Source: Aliivibrio fischeri
GTDB taxonomy: Bacteria > Pseudomonadota > Gammaproteobacteria > Enterobacterales > Vibrionaceae
Assembly (NCBI RefSeq): GCF_009727955.1
Contig: NZ_WOBR01000004.1
Coordinates: 931,724-995,723, forward strand
Length of the DNA stretch: 64,000 nucleotides
Reading direction: 5' to 3'
Shown here: positions 9,262 through 18,919 of the stretch, in pieces
Layout of the letters: each line of letters begins with the position of its first letter
Numbering within the stretch: position 1 is the first letter of the stretch
The notes under the pieces: model-generated
Database searches by the model: none
Told to the model about the DNA's origin: nothing
The model's input: the letters and a program-made list of their open reading frames with translations, nothing else
Made by a program: the position numbers and the translations under genes

Positions 9262-9857
9262 TGGCTCACATTGTATTACTCGATAACTTTGATTCCTTTA
9301 CCTACAACTTAGTTGATCAATTTCGCTCTCTTGGTTACCCAGTGACGATTTACCGTAATAGCTTAAGCGCAGCCGCTTTTGAAGAAGCCGTAAATAAGCT
9401 AGACAATCCAGTTGTCGTTTTATCTCCTGGCCCTGGAGCACCATCAGAAGCAGGTTGTATGCCTGAAGTTATTCAGCGCCTAAAAGGCAAAATCCCAATG
9501 ATAGGTATTTGTCTTGGGCACCAAGCGATTGTTGAGGCCTATAACGGTACGGTTGCCGGAGCAGGTGAAATTGTTCATGGTAAATCAGCAATGATGAACC
9601 ATAACCAACACCCTATTTTTAATGACTTACCAAATCCACTCTCTATTGCTCGTTACCACTCATTAGTGGCAACAAAGGTAACGAATGAACTAACCATTAC
9701 AGCCACAGTAGATGACCTTGTAATGGCCGTAATTCAAGAAGAAGACAAGGTGTGTGGCTTCCAATTTCACCCAGAATCCATTTTGACGACTCAAGGGGCA
9801 CAACTGCTCATTAATACCTTGAATTGGGCATTAGATTCTAACAGCAAAAGACAATAA
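9261..9857 (+). CDS. trpG: Anthranilate synthase glutamine amidotransferase component
   Basis: This class I glutamine amidotransferase supplies ammonia to TrpE. The 198 residues include DNFDSFTYNL, LSPGPGAPSEAG, the nucleophile Cys84 in GICLGHQA, and the His-Glu pair in FQFHPES. It is a stand-alone gene, unlike the trpGD fusion of E. coli, as in other vibrios. The start codon overlaps the trpE stop and is preceded by AAGGAG. Confidence 0.96.
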   Translation: MAHIVLLDNFDSFTYNLVDQFRSLGYPVTIYRNSLSAAAFEEAVNKLDNPVVVLSPGPGAPSEAGCMPEVIQRLKGKIPMIGICLGHQAIVEAYNGTVAGAGEIVHGKSAMMNHNQHPIFNDLPNPLSIARYHSLVATKVTNELTITATVDDLVMAVIQEEDKVCGFQFHPESILTTQGAQLLINTLNWALDSNSKRQ

Positions 9858-9874
9858 AGAATAAGGATATTCTC

Positions 9875-10882
9875 ATGACTCAAATAGAAACCATTTTTAA
9901 CAAGCTATACGATCAAGTTTCTCTTTCAGAATCAGAAAGCCAAGTTCTTTTTGATGCCATTATTAAAGGCGAATTAGATCCTATACTACTGACATCAGCA
10001 CTCACCTGTTTAAAATTGAAAGGTGAAACACCGGATGAGATTGCAGGGGCTGCCAAAGCATTATTAGAGAACGCAAATCCATTCCCTCAACCTGACTATG
10101 ATTTTGCGGACATTGTTGGCACCGGTGGTGACGGCTCAAATACCATCAATATTTCCACCACGGCCGCATTTGTTGCCGCAGCATGTGGATTAAAAATTAC
10201 GAAACATGGTAACCGCGGCGTTTCAAGTAAATCAGGCTCTTCTGACCTGCTTGATTCCTTTGGCATTGATTTAGCCATGTCTGCAGAAGACACAAGAAAA
10301 GCGGTTGATGATTTAGGAGTCGCCTTTTTGTTTGCTCCGCAATACCACGGTGGTGTGCGCCATGCGATGCCAATTCGTCAAACCATGAAAACACGTACCA
10401 TCTTTAATATCCTTGGGCCTCTAATTAACCCTGCACGTCCCAATATTGAGCTTATGGGCGTTTACGATGAATCACTGGTTCGTCCTATTGCGGAAACCAT
10501 GGTAAACATGGGAATGAAACGAGCTGCGGTTGTTTTTGGATCTGGTTTAGATGAAGTTGCCATTCATGGCCCAACAACGGTGGCAGAAATTATTGATGGT
10601 GAAATTAAAGAATACACATTAACGCCAGAAGATTTTGGACTGAATACTCACCCACTTGATTCGATTAAAGGCGGAGAGCCAGAAGAGAATAAAGCCATTA
10701 TTACGGATATTTTAACGGGTAAAGGGACAGACGCTCAATTAGGTGCTATCGCCGTTAACGTTGCCCTATTAATGCGCTTGTTTGGCCATGAAGATCTAAA
10801 AGCTAATGCACAAAAAGCCATCGATGCCATGAATTCAGGTAAAGCCTTCGAATTGGTACAACAACTGGCTGCAAGAGGATAA
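9875..10882 (+). CDS. trpD: Anthranilate phosphoribosyltransferase
   Basis: TrpD transfers phosphoribose from PRPP to anthranilate. The 335-residue protein shows the PRPP/Mg-binding segment GTGGDGSNTINIST, the KHGNRGVSSKSGSSD anthranilate-site segment, and FNILGPLINPA further on. Length is normal for a stand-alone TrpD. It lies 17 nt after trpG, preceded by AAGGAT. Confidence 0.96.
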   Translation: MTQIETIFNKLYDQVSLSESESQVLFDAIIKGELDPILLTSALTCLKLKGETPDEIAGAAKALLENANPFPQPDYDFADIVGTGGDGSNTINISTTAAFVAAACGLKITKHGNRGVSSKSGSSDLLDSFGIDLAMSAEDTRKAVDDLGVAFLFAPQYHGGVRHAMPIRQTMKTRTIFNILGPLINPARPNIELMGVYDESLVRPIAETMVNMGMKRAAVVFGSGLDEVAIHGPTTVAEIIDGEIKEYTLTPEDFGLNTHPLDSIKGGEPEENKAIITDILTGKGTDAQLGAIAVNVALLMRLFGHEDLKANAQKAIDAMNSGKAFELVQQLAARG

Positions 10883-10886
10883 ATGA

Positions 10887-12299
10887 ATGACACAGCAATT
10901 GTCTGAACACATCTCAGTAGAAAATACAAAAATGGCTGAAGTGCTTGTAAAAATAGTAAAAGACAAAGCCATTTGGGTCGAAGAGCGTAAGAAACAACAA
11001 CCTCTCAATGATTTTCAATCGTCATTAAGTCTATCTGACCGTAGCTTTTACGACGCATTAAAAACAGGCAAAACCGAATTTATCCTTGAATGTAAAAAAG
11101 CCTCACCATCAAAAGGATTAATTCGAGATGATTTCGATCTCGATTACATTGCTTCTGTCTACAATAATCACGCGAGTGCCATTTCTGTATTAACTGATGA
11201 AAAGTATTTCCAAGGTAACTTTGATTTCTTATCTATTATTCGAAATCAAGTGTCACAGCCTATTTTATGTAAAGATTTCATGATAGATGCTTATCAAGTG
11301 TATCTTGCTCGTCATTACTCTGCTGATGCCATTTTATTAATGCTTTCTGTTTTAGACGATGCGCAGTACAAAGAACTTGCAGACATAGCACATTCATTAA
11401 ACATGGGTATTTTAACGGAAGTCAGCAATGAAGAAGAACTGCATCGTGCAGTGGCATTAAACGCAAAAGTCATTGGAATTAACAACCGTAACCTACGTGA
11501 CTTATCAACGGATTTAAATAGAACAAAAGAACTAGCTCCTCTACTGCCTAAAGGTACAACCATTATTTCTGAGTCAGGTATTTATACTCATCAACAAGTA
11601 AAAGATCTGGCTCAGCACGCTTCAGGCTTTCTGATTGGTAGCTCACTAATGGCAGAAAAAAACCTAGAGATTGCAGCAAGAAAAGTTATTTTAGGTGAAA
11701 ACAAAGTCTGTGGATTAACTTCAGAGCAAGATGCGAAAGCCGTTTACGACTCTGGAGCTGTCTACGGCGGACTTATTTTCGTAGAAAAATCACCACGTTT
11801 TGTTTCTCTTGAAACCGCAAAGAAAATAACCCAAGCAACTGCATTACATTATGTGGGCGTTTTCCAAAATGAGGATGCTCAGCGTGTTGCTCAGTACGCC
11901 ACTGACCTTTCTCTATCAGTGATTCAACTGCATGGAAATGAAACCGAAGAGTATATTACTGAGTTAGCCTCTTTATTACCGACTCACACTCAAATTTGGA
12001 ATGTCATTTCTGTGTCAGATGATGATCAAAGCATTTCACTTCCACAAACTCAAGCTGATAAGGTGTTAGTTGATTGTAAAGTAGGTTCGCAGGTAGGAGG
12101 CACTGGCGTTAGTTTTGATTGGAATAAACTGCCTCACCACAACATCATGCTTGCCGGTGGACTTGAATTAAATAATACCAAACAAGCAGCGCAACTCGGC
12201 TGCTACGGATTAGATTTCAACTCAGGAGTAGAAAGTACTCCGGGTAAAAAAGATCATAAAAAATTAAGCGCCGCATTTAGCGCATTACGAGACTATTAA
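10887..12299 (+). CDS. trpCF: Bifunctional indole-3-glycerol-phosphate synthase / phosphoribosylanthranilate isomerase
   Basis: This is a fusion of two (beta/alpha)8 barrels that carry out consecutive steps, isomerisation by the TrpF half and ring closure by the TrpC half. The N-terminal half has [31 protein letters not shown] and IGINNRNL. The C-terminal half starts near residue 265 with the catalytic Cys of KVCGLTS and ends with the catalytic-Asp segment VDCKVG and GGTGVSFDW. An alternative ATG at 10932 would shorten the N-terminus by 15 residues and aligns well with E. coli TrpC, so the start is uncertain between the two. Confidence 0.95.
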   Translation: MTQQLSEHISVENTKMAEVLVKIVKDKAIWVEERKKQQPLNDFQSSLSLSDRSFYDALKTGKTEFILECKKASPSKGLIRDDFDLDYIASVYNNHASAISVLTDEKYFQGNFDFLSIIRNQVSQPILCKDFMIDAYQVYLARHYSADAILLMLSVLDDAQYKELADIAHSLNMGILTEVSNEEELHRAVALNAKVIGINNRNLRDLSTDLNRTKELAPLLPKGTTIISESGIYTHQQVKDLAQHASGFLIGSSLMAEKNLEIAARKVILGENKVCGLTSEQDAKAVYDSGAVYGGLIFVEKSPRFVSLETAKKITQATALHYVGVFQNEDAQRVAQYATDLSLSVIQLHGNETEEYITELASLLPTHTQIWNVISVSDDDQSISLPQTQADKVLVDCKVGSQVGGTGVSFDWNKLPHHNIMLAGGLELNNTKQAAQLGCYGLDFNSGVESTPGKKDHKKLSAAFSALRDY

Positions 12300-12309
12300 G
12301 GAAAATATC

Positions 12310-13500
12310 ATGGCAAAATTAGATGCCTACTTCGGCGAATACGGTGGTCAATACGTTCCACAGATTTTAGTTCCAGCTTTAGAGCAACTAGAACAAGCCT
12401 TTATTGATGCACAAGAAGACCCAGACTTTCGTTCTGAGTTCATGACGCTTTTACAAGAATATGCGGGTCGTCCAACCGCATTGACTTTATGCCGCAATTT
12501 AACCAAAGGCACAAAAACAAAGCTATACCTTAAACGTGAAGATCTTCTTCATGGTGGTGCACATAAAACTAACCAAGTACTTGGCCAAGCACTACTTGCA
12601 AAGCGTATGGGCAAAGATGAGATCATTGCTGAAACAGGTGCAGGCCAACACGGTGTTGCCACAGCGCTAGCTTGTGCACTACTTGGGTTAAAATGCCGAG
12701 TTTATATGGGAGCTAAAGACGTAGAACGTCAAAGCCCAAACGTATTCCGTATGAAACTAATGGGTGCAGAAGTCATTCCTGTTCATTCAGGCTCTGCGAC
12801 GCTAAAAGATGCATGTAATGAAGCATTACGTGACTGGTCTGCAACCTATGAAACTGCACACTATTTATTAGGAACAGCGGCAGGCCCTCACCCATTCCCA
12901 ACTATAGTTCGTGAGTTCCAACGTATGATTGGTGAAGAAACTAAAATGCAAATCTTAGCGCGTGAAGGTCGTTTACCTGATGCGGTTATTGCTTGCGTGG
13001 GTGGCGGTTCAAATGCTATCGGTATGTTTGCAGATTTCATTGAAGAAGAAAGCGTAAAACTAATTGGTGTTGAGCCTGCAGGTAAAGGTATTGATACCGA
13101 CCAACACGGCGCACCACTTAAGCATGGTAAAACAGGCATTTTCTTTGGAATGAAAGCCCCATTAATGCAAGATGAACACGGACAGATTGAAGAATCATAC
13201 TCAGTTTCTGCAGGTTTAGACTTCCCATCCGTTGGTCCACAACACGCCCACCTAAATGCTATTGGTCGTGCTGAATACGGTGCAGTAACAGATGATGAAG
13301 CATTAGAAGCATTCAAAATTCTTGCAAGAAATGAAGGTATTATTCCAGCATTAGAATCTTCCCATGCTTTGGCATATGCATTACAACTTGCACAATCAGA
13401 GCCGGAGAAAGAACAACTATTGGTAGTAAACTTATCTGGCCGAGGCGATAAAGACATCTTCACAGTACATGACATTTTAAAAGAAAAGGGAGAAATCTAA
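12310..13500 (+). CDS. trpB: Tryptophan synthase beta subunit
   Basis: TrpB is a PLP enzyme that joins indole to serine. The 396-residue protein has the Schiff-base lysine in HGGAHKTNQ (Lys86), the phosphate loop GGGSNAIG, and the monovalent-cation/COMM region around [19 protein letters not shown]. It ends at the TAA whose last base begins trpA, the usual coupling that keeps the alpha2-beta2 complex balanced. Confidence 0.97.
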   Translation: MAKLDAYFGEYGGQYVPQILVPALEQLEQAFIDAQEDPDFRSEFMTLLQEYAGRPTALTLCRNLTKGTKTKLYLKREDLLHGGAHKTNQVLGQALLAKRMGKDEIIAETGAGQHGVATALACALLGLKCRVYMGAKDVERQSPNVFRMKLMGAEVIPVHSGSATLKDACNEALRDWSATYETAHYLLGTAAGPHPFPTIVREFQRMIGEETKMQILAREGRLPDAVIACVGGGSNAIGMFADFIEEESVKLIGVEPAGKGIDTDQHGAPLKHGKTGIFFGMKAPLMQDEHGQIEESYSVSAGLDFPSVGPQHAHLNAIGRAEYGAVTDDEALEAFKILARNEGIIPALESSHALAYALQLAQSEPEKEQLLVVNLSGRGDKDIFTVHDILKEKGEI

Positions 13501-14306
13501 TGGATCGTTATCAAGCCCTATTTGCTCAGCTAGAGAAAAAAAACCAAGGTGCCTTTGTTCCTTTTGTAACGATTGGCGATCCAAACCCTGAGCTATCTTA
13601 TAACATCATGGAGACCCTGATTGAAGCTGGTGCCGATGCATTAGAATTAGGTATTCCGTTTTCGGATCCTCTTGCTGATGGCCCTACTATTCAAGGCGCA
13701 AACATTCGAGCATTGGATAGCAAAACAACACCAGCAATTTGTTTTGAGCTCATTACAAAAATTCGCTCTAAATATCCTGATGCGCCAATCGGTCTTTTAG
13801 TTTATGCTAACCTTGTTTTCGCAAATGGTATTGATAACTTCTACACAAAATGCCAACAAGCAGGTGTAGACTCTGTATTGATCGCCGATGTACCGACTAA
13901 TGAATCTCAAGAATTCAGAGAAAGTGCAATAGAACATGGTATTCACCCTATTTTCATTGCACCCCCATCAGCATCGCCTGAAACACTAGAAACAGTTGCT
14001 AAATTAGGTGGCGGTTACACTTACCTTCTTTCTCGTGCAGGTGTTACTGGCGCCGAAACCAAAGCAGGAATGCCTGTTGCCCAATTACTAGAACGTCTTA
14101 ATCAATACGATGCACCACCTGCTATTCTTGGTTTTGGTATCTCAGAGCCAGCTCAAGTAGAAGAAGCGGTAAAAGCTGGAGCTGCAGGTGCTATCTCAGG
14201 CTCTGCAACGGTTAAATTGATTGAACAACATCAAGCTAACCCAGAGGCATTATTAAAAGCACTTGCGGACTTCACATCGTCAATGAAAGCAGCAACACAA
14301 AAATAA
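13500..14306 (+). CDS. trpA: Tryptophan synthase alpha subunit
   Basis: TrpA releases indole from indole-3-glycerol phosphate and channels it to TrpB. It is a 268-residue TIM barrel with the catalytic residues in the usual places, Glu49 ([10 protein letters not shown]) and Asp60 (LADGPTIQ). The phosphate-binding GFGIS and GAISGSA loops are near the C-terminus. It is the last gene of the trp operon and is followed by a strong terminator. Confidence 0.97.
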   Translation: MDRYQALFAQLEKKNQGAFVPFVTIGDPNPELSYNIMETLIEAGADALELGIPFSDPLADGPTIQGANIRALDSKTTPAICFELITKIRSKYPDAPIGLLVYANLVFANGIDNFYTKCQQAGVDSVLIADVPTNESQEFRESAIEHGIHPIFIAPPSASPETLETVAKLGGGYTYLLSRAGVTGAETKAGMPVAQLLERLNQYDAPPAILGFGISEPAQVEEAVKAGAAGAISGSATVKLIEQHQANPEALLKALADFTSSMKAATQK

Positions 14307-14327
14307 TACATCTAATTAATCATGATT

Positions 14328-14357
14328 AAAGAGGCTAAATTAAGCCTCTTTTTTTTC
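14328..14357 (+). terminator. trp operon terminator
   Basis: Stem AAAGAGGCT/AGCCTCTTT (14328-14336 with 14343-14351) with a 6-nt loop and a run of T residues, 22 nt after the trpA stop. Confidence 0.88.
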
Positions 14358-14586
14358 CTCGATATATACCAACCTAATTACCCTCTCCTAAATTGTTAAT
14401 AAAATACATCAGCACATAACGACACAGAACAATAAATACACAATTAAATATACAAAAGTTAATAAACACATTGCCATATGTTAATTTTACGTGTAAAACG
14501 ACACCCGAATTTTTAATAACAATACACATAATAAATAAGAGCTATTCACTAAATTTTCGTAAGAACACAACATAGAGGTAGACAAA

Positions 14587-15843
14587 GTGTTAAACAAAAA
14601 AGGATTTATGAACAACATTGGGGTTCAAGTCGTTATAGCCATGATTATAGGTACCATGGTTGGGGCAACAATGGGCGAATCAGCATCCATGTTTGCGCCT
14701 CTTGGGACCATTTTTATTAATCTAATTAAAATGTTAGTTATACCATTAGTTGCTGTTGCTCTTATTTCGGGAGCTGCAGGATTAGGTAACAGTAGTAATG
14801 CAGGAAAAGTTGGTTTAAGTACACTAGGTTATTTTGGTATAACATCGGCACTAGCTGTTGCCTTAGCGCTATTTATGGGTGAAATTTTTGAACCGGGAAA
14901 AGGGATTGATGTTTCAGGTGTAGAAGGAATGTTCTCTTCTGCCTATGCATCTAAAGGAGAACTACCTACTTTTTGGGCAACCATTACAGGCATGATCCCA
15001 ACCAACGTTTTCCAATCCTTAAATGAAGCAAATATTCTACAAATACTTGTTTTCTGTCTATTTTTTGGTATCGGCTTATCTAAATTAGAAAAAACACGTC
15101 GTGAACCAATGCTTAATGCGGTTAACGCAATTGTTGATGTGATGGTTTGGATGATCAACAAAGTAATGATCATTGCTCCTATCGGCGTATTTGGTTTAAT
15201 GGCAGAAGCCGTTGGTACGTTTGGCTTTGGTGCACTAATGGTGGTATTTAAGCTATTCGTTGTCTACGTTGCTGCTATTGTTATCTTTGGCTTTGTAGCC
15301 TACCCACTGATGGTTGGGTTATTTACTAAAACCTCTGCAAAGCAATTCCTTGTTGCAATGAAAAAACCACAAGCTGTGGCTCTTTCAACAGCATCATCAA
15401 TGGCAACACTACCAGTTACGATGGAAACCGTTGAGAAAGATTTAGGGGTTCGCAACTCTACCGCCTCTTTTGTCTTACCGCTTGGTGCAACCATTAACAT
15501 GTCAGGTAACGCAATTTACTACGGCCTAGTTGCTATCTTCTTTGCTCAACTGTTCAATATCGACCTATCTATTGGCGCCTACATCGCTATCATTGTGACT
15601 TCAACTCTAGGTGCTGTTGGCCAAGCTGGCGTTCCGGGGCCTTCTTTCTTAGTGGTCGCAGTTTTATTAGCGGCAGGCATCCCAATCGAAGGTTTACCAC
15701 TGTTATTCGCACTAGATCGTATCTTCGATATGATCCGTACAGCCTTAAACATTACAGGTGATGCGGCGTGTGCAGTGATCGTTGATGCGATGGTTGAAGA
15801 AGAACACAAAAAAACAGTAAGAACAGAAAATCAAAATGCTTAG
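14587..15843 (+). CDS. Dicarboxylate/amino acid:cation symporter (DAACS family)
   Basis: A 418-residue inner-membrane protein of the glutamate/dicarboxylate:cation symporter family. Hydrophobic segments run through the whole length, with the serine-rich re-entrant hairpin (STASSMATLPVT), the NMxG motif of TM7 (INMSGNAIYYG, standing for NMDGT), and the GAVGQAGVPG second hairpin. The exact substrate cannot be read from the sequence; C4-dicarboxylates, glutamate/aspartate or serine/threonine are all possible. Start is GTG 14587 with AGAGG 9 nt upstream; ATG 14608 is an alternative. It is flanked by terminators on both sides and so is monocistronic. Confidence 0.9.
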   Translation: MLNKKGFMNNIGVQVVIAMIIGTMVGATMGESASMFAPLGTIFINLIKMLVIPLVAVALISGAAGLGNSSNAGKVGLSTLGYFGITSALAVALALFMGEIFEPGKGIDVSGVEGMFSSAYASKGELPTFWATITGMIPTNVFQSLNEANILQILVFCLFFGIGLSKLEKTRREPMLNAVNAIVDVMVWMINKVMIIAPIGVFGLMAEAVGTFGFGALMVVFKLFVVYVAAIVIFGFVAYPLMVGLFTKTSAKQFLVAMKKPQAVALSTASSMATLPVTMETVEKDLGVRNSTASFVLPLGATINMSGNAIYYGLVAIFFAQLFNIDLSIGAYIAIIVTSTLGAVGQAGVPGPSFLVVAVLLAAGIPIEGLPLLFALDRIFDMIRTALNITGDAACAVIVDAMVEEEHKKTVRTENQNA

Positions 15844-15879
15844 AAAAAGTTAACCTAAATAAACCCAACTTAAATCAAC

Positions 15880-15910
15880 AAGGCCAATTATTTCACATTG
15901 GCCTTTTTTT
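15880..15910 (+). terminator. Terminator after the DAACS symporter gene
   Basis: Stem AAGGCCAAT/ATTGGCCTT (15880-15888 with 15897-15905), 8-nt loop, followed by T residues. Confidence 0.88.
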
Positions 15911-16012
15911 GATCATCGAACATAAAATGTAACAAGCAATTTTTAGCGATTCCCTACTCCTTCAATTTTCGTTACACTCACAACATAATTTATTATTGGC
16001 TCAACATAAAAA

Positions 16013-16558
16013 ATGAAACAAATTCTAGACTTTATCCCACTGATTATCTTTTTTGCTCTATATAAGATGTACGACATCTATACAGCAACAGGTGCTTTAA
16101 TTATTGCCACAGCCATTCAACTTGTTGTGACCTACGCTTTATACAAGAAAGTAGAAAAAATGCAGCTAATCACCTTTATTATGGTGACCATATTTGGTGG
16201 CATGACCATATTTCTGCATGACGATAACTTCATCAAATGGAAAGTAACCATTGTTTACTGCGTTTTTGCTGCTGGTTTAATTATTGCGCATATTCTGGGC
16301 AAACCTGTAATTAAAGGCATGCTTGGCAAAGAAGTTACATTGCCTGATGATAAATGGACTAAGATCAACCATGCATGGGTATTATTCTTTACTGTTTGTG
16401 CTATTGCGAACCTTTATGTTGCCTTTGAAATGCCATTAGACGTATGGGTTAACTTTAAAGTCTTTGGTTTATTGGGATTAACTTTCTTATATACTCTATT
16501 CACTGGTATGTACGTTTATAAACATATGCCAAAAGAGAAAAAAGAAGAACAAGAATAG
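16013..16558 (+). CDS. yciB: Inner-membrane-spanning protein YciB (intracellular septation protein A)
   Basis: A 181-residue polytopic inner-membrane protein with about five hydrophobic segments, starting [14 protein letters not shown], the family signature. It also has the [22 protein letters not shown] stretch in the middle (shown here only as a landmark near residues 61-82). YciB is linked to cell-envelope synthesis and septation, but its biochemical role is not settled. The yciB-yciA-yciI order here matches the gene neighbourhood seen in many gammaproteobacteria. Confidence 0.93.
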   Translation: MKQILDFIPLIIFFALYKMYDIYTATGALIIATAIQLVVTYALYKKVEKMQLITFIMVTIFGGMTIFLHDDNFIKWKVTIVYCVFAAGLIIAHILGKPVIKGMLGKEVTLPDDKWTKINHAWVLFFTVCAIANLYVAFEMPLDVWVNFKVFGLLGLTFLYTLFTGMYVYKHMPKEKKEEQE

Positions 16559-16575
16559 CCAAAAAGATAATGATT

Positions 16576-16603
16576 AAGCCGTGTATACAACACGGCTTTT
16601 TTA
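16576..16603 (+). terminator. Terminator after yciB
   Basis: Stem AAGCCGTG/CACGGCTT (16576-16583 with 16591-16598), 7-nt loop, then TTTT. It lies inside the longest possible yciA frame, which argues for a later yciA start. Confidence 0.85.
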
Positions 16604-16652
16604 TGTGGTAAACTCAGCTCAATTCTATTTTTTGTTGTATTGGAACCCAACT

Positions 16653-17063
16653 TTGACAAGCCCAAATAACCTTGGACAAGCCCCTAAAGGCCAACTACTT
16701 CTTCGAACTCTCTCTATGCCTGCTGACACTAACGCTAATGGTGATATTTTTGGCGGTTGGATTATGTCACAGCTTGATTTAGCTGGTGGTATTTTAGCAA
16801 AAGAGATTTCTGGTGGCCGAATTGTTACGGTTTCAGTATCAAGTATTACCTTTAAAAAACCAGTTAAAGTAGGTGATGTTGTTTGCTGTTATGGTGAATG
16901 CGTTAAGATTGGCCGAACCTCAATGAGTATCAACCTTGAAGTATGGGTTAAACCTGTAAAAGAAGATGGGATTGGTGACCGCTTTCAAGTTTGTGAAGCC
17001 ACTTTTAACTATGTTGCTATTGATGCCAGCGGAAAACCTCGTCCAATTCCGAAAAATGCGTAG
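16653..17063 (+). CDS. yciA: Acyl-CoA thioesterase YciA
   Basis: YciA hydrolyses a broad range of acyl-CoAs and forms a hot-dog-fold hexamer. The core MPADTNANGDIFGGWIMSQ (with the catalytic Asp of the NANGDIFGG motif) is nearly identical to the family consensus. The start is placed at TTG 16653, giving 136 residues, the usual size. The upstream GTG at 16581 lies inside the yciB terminator and cannot be used. The region just before this TTG has only a weak ribosome site, so the start is tentative. The 3' end of yciA is a known insertion site for some type I-F3 CRISPR-associated transposons; here it is empty. Confidence 0.92.
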   Translation: MTSPNNLGQAPKGQLLLRTLSMPADTNANGDIFGGWIMSQLDLAGGILAKEISGGRIVTVSVSSITFKKPVKVGDVVCCYGECVKIGRTSMSINLEVWVKPVKEDGIGDRFQVCEATFNYVAIDASGKPRPIPKNA

Positions 17064-17091
17064 TATTTGGAATAATTTTCATTATTTTTCA

Positions 17092-17126
17092 AAAAGCTCT
17101 GGTTTATGACTGGGGCTTTTTTTATG
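17092..17126 (+). terminator. Terminator after yciA
   Basis: AAAGCTCtgg and ctggGGCTTT (17093-17118) form an imperfect stem, with a G-U pair, followed by seven T residues. Confidence 0.65.
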
Positions 17127-17167
17127 ATGAAGAGATCAATGATGATATTTAATTAAAGGACTCTATA

Positions 17168-17470
17168 ATGTGGTATGTGATTTTTTCTCAAGATGTTGAA
17201 AACAGCTTAGAACGTCGTTTAAGTGTTCGTGAAAAACATCTAGAGCGCCTTGCTCAACTACAGAATGAAGGCCGTTTATTAGTAGCAGGACCTATGCCTG
17301 CAATTGATTCTGAAAATCCAGGAGAAGCAGGCTTCACTGGTTCAACAGTTATTGCTGATTTTGCTTCATTAGAAGCAGCTCAAACTTGGGCTGATAATGA
17401 CCCTTATATTGATGCTGGTGTTTACGCAAAAGTAATTGTTAAGCCATTTAAAAAAGTGCTTCCAGCTTAA
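17168..17470 (+). CDS. yciI: YciI family protein
   Basis: A 100-residue YciI-family member with a ferredoxin-like dimeric alpha/beta-barrel fold. It begins MWYVIFSQD, includes the [12 protein letters not shown] helix with its conserved His, then [21 protein letters not shown], and ends with the [14 protein letters not shown] strand. The His-Asp pair suggests an enzyme, but no E. coli substrate is established. AAGGA precedes the start at normal spacing. It may share a transcript with the lipoprotein gene 25 nt downstream. Confidence 0.92.
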   Translation: MWYVIFSQDVENSLERRLSVREKHLERLAQLQNEGRLLVAGPMPAIDSENPGEAGFTGSTVIADFASLEAAQTWADNDPYIDAGVYAKVIVKPFKKVLPA

Positions 17471-17495
17471 TAAATATAAACAATAAGATTATCTG

Positions 17496-17894
17496 ATGAA
17501 AAAAATTCTACTCACTGCTATTAGTGCAATCATCCTATCTGGCTGTGCATCTAATGAGCAGCAACAAGAGATTGAAATGCTTGCAGACTATCGTGCAAGT
17601 GTTCTTGCTAGTGTGCTCCCCCTAGAGATGGGACAACTGACTTTATTACAAGCAAAAGCAAAGCAAGGCGTCGTTAAAATGATGTTCTTGGACGGTGGTA
17701 ATGGTGAAATCAGTACCAATCAAATCATTGAAAATAGCATAACTACTTTTTGTAAAGATAAAGAAGTTCGCCCTGTGTTAGATAAAGGGGTAACTTATCG
17801 CTACATTATTCGTAATTCACGTGGTCAAAAACAAAATGATATCATTGTAAATGAACAATCGTGTTTGGATCGCGAACAAGAAAACGAAGAATAA
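17496..17894 (+). CDS. Lipoprotein resembling GspS-beta/AspS (YacC-like) type II secretion pilotins
   Basis: A 132-residue lipoprotein with a signal peptide ending in the lipobox LSGC. Two later cysteines (FCKDK and QSCLD) are placed as in the disulphide of GspS-beta pilotins, and the phrases ASVLPLEMGQLTLL and YRYIIRNSRGQ fit this family as I remember it. Pilotins carry the T2SS secretin to the outer membrane. No T2SS gene lies nearby, which is normal for this pilotin class. The family call is from recognition, not a search; a lipoprotein of unknown function is the alternative. Confidence 0.6.
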   Translation: MKKILLTAISAIILSGCASNEQQQEIEMLADYRASVLASVLPLEMGQLTLLQAKAKQGVVKMMFLDGGNGEISTNQIIENSITTFCKDKEVRPVLDKGVTYRYIIRNSRGQKQNDIIVNEQSCLDREQENEE

Positions 17895-17910
17895 TACAGC
17901 CTCACCAAAC

Positions 17911-17955
17911 AAAAAAAGCCCTTTTCATCAACATGATGAGAAGGGCTTTTTATAT
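17911..17955. terminator. Bidirectional terminator
   Basis: AAAAAGCCCTTCTCATC-type stem (AAGCCCTTTTCATC with GATGAGAAGGGCTT, one G-U) flanked by A and T runs lies between the convergent pilotin-like gene and the methyltransferase gene. Confidence 0.85.
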
Positions 17956-17968
17956 CAAACTAATTAGA

Positions 17969-18919
17969 TTAACGAGTAAAACGCATCACTTTTAGACCAC
18001 TTTCAGGATTAATGTCACTAAACTCTGGTGGGTTATCTAAACGCTCAACAAACTTAAGCTCAGGCGCTTCTTCAGCCATTCCATCAATTAAGAAATCAGT
18101 AGATACCGCTGGCGAATTCACACACGCTAATACTTCACCCGTTTCTGTTAATAGACTAGGTAAACGGCGTAAGATCTTCTGATAATCTTTAGTTAAAGCA
18201 AAGCTACCTTTCTGAAAACTTGGCGGATCAATAATGATAAGATCATATAGACCTAACTTCTTAATCTTACCCCATGATTTAAAAATATCATGACCTAAGA
18301 ATTTAACTTTAGACAAGTCATGCTGATTTAGACGGTGATTGTCACGACCTCTTCCTAATGATGCTTTGGCCATATCTAAATTAACAACTTGAGTTGCACC
18401 ACCGGCAATCGCTGCAACAGAAAAGCCACATGTATACGCAAACAAGTTTAATACTGATTTACCTTCGCTGTGCGTCTGCACCCATTTACGACCGTATCGC
18501 ATATCTAAAAAGATCCCCATGTTTTGGTTCTTTTTAAGCTCTAATTGATACTTTAGGTTACTCTCTTCTACGACAGGAAATGTATTTTCCTCTCCCCAAA
18601 CTACTTGCGTTGGGGCGAATTCTTGATAACGATGTTGCAATAAAATCGACGTGCCATTTGCAACTTTCCATAATGAATTTTCTGCAAGCTTATTTAACTT
18701 AACAATTAATTGTTCAACAAATTCAGGAGTTTGCTCTTTAAATAAAGCCACCACAAGCTGGCCAGTTGACTCTTTTTCCTGTAACCAATCAACCGTAATT
18801 TGCTCTAACCCCTCAAAACATTGACCGCGGCCGTGAAACAAACGACGTAGTTCACTTGGCGGATTATTCAATTGCTCTTCAAGATGTGTAAATAACGTAT
18901 CTAATGCTTCTATCTTCAT
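17969..18919 (-). CDS. Class I SAM-dependent methyltransferase, RlmI/RlmK-like
   Basis: A 316-residue methyltransferase. Its C-terminal half has the Rossmann SAM-binding motif VLNLFAYTCGFSVAA, the acidic ribose-binding segment VVNLDMAKASL, and the IDPPSFQKG active-site motif shared with the 23S rRNA m5C/m7G enzymes RlmI and RlmK. The N-terminal half lacks a PUA domain, so it is not RlmI itself. RNA is the likely substrate but its identity is inferred. Its start overlaps the stop of the upstream pseudouridine synthase gene by 4 nt, which suggests that both act on RNA modification. Confidence 0.8.
   Translation of the reverse strand: MKIEALDTLFTHLEEQLNNPPSELRRLFHGRGQCFEGLEQITVDWLQEKESTGQLVVALFKEQTPEFVEQLIVKLNKLAENSLWKVANGTSILLQHRYQEFAPTQVVWGEENTFPVVEESNLKYQLELKKNQNMGIFLDMRYGRKWVQTHSEGKSVLNLFAYTCGFSVAAIAGGATQVVNLDMAKASLGRGRDNHRLNQHDLSKVKFLGHDIFKSWGKIKKLGLYDLIIIDPPSFQKGSFALTKDYQKILRRLPSLLTETGEVLACVNSPAVSTDFLIDGMAEEAPELKFVERLDNPPEFSDINPESGLKVMRFTR

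Noticed and set aside
12888-13475. Long minus-strand ORF opposite trpB
   Set aside because: It is antisense to a strongly conserved gene, rich in Ser, Pro and Cys, with no start signal: a shadow of trpB.
16581-16652. Longer N-terminus for yciA
   Set aside because: The GTG is inside the yciB terminator hairpin, and the added residues do not resemble YciA.
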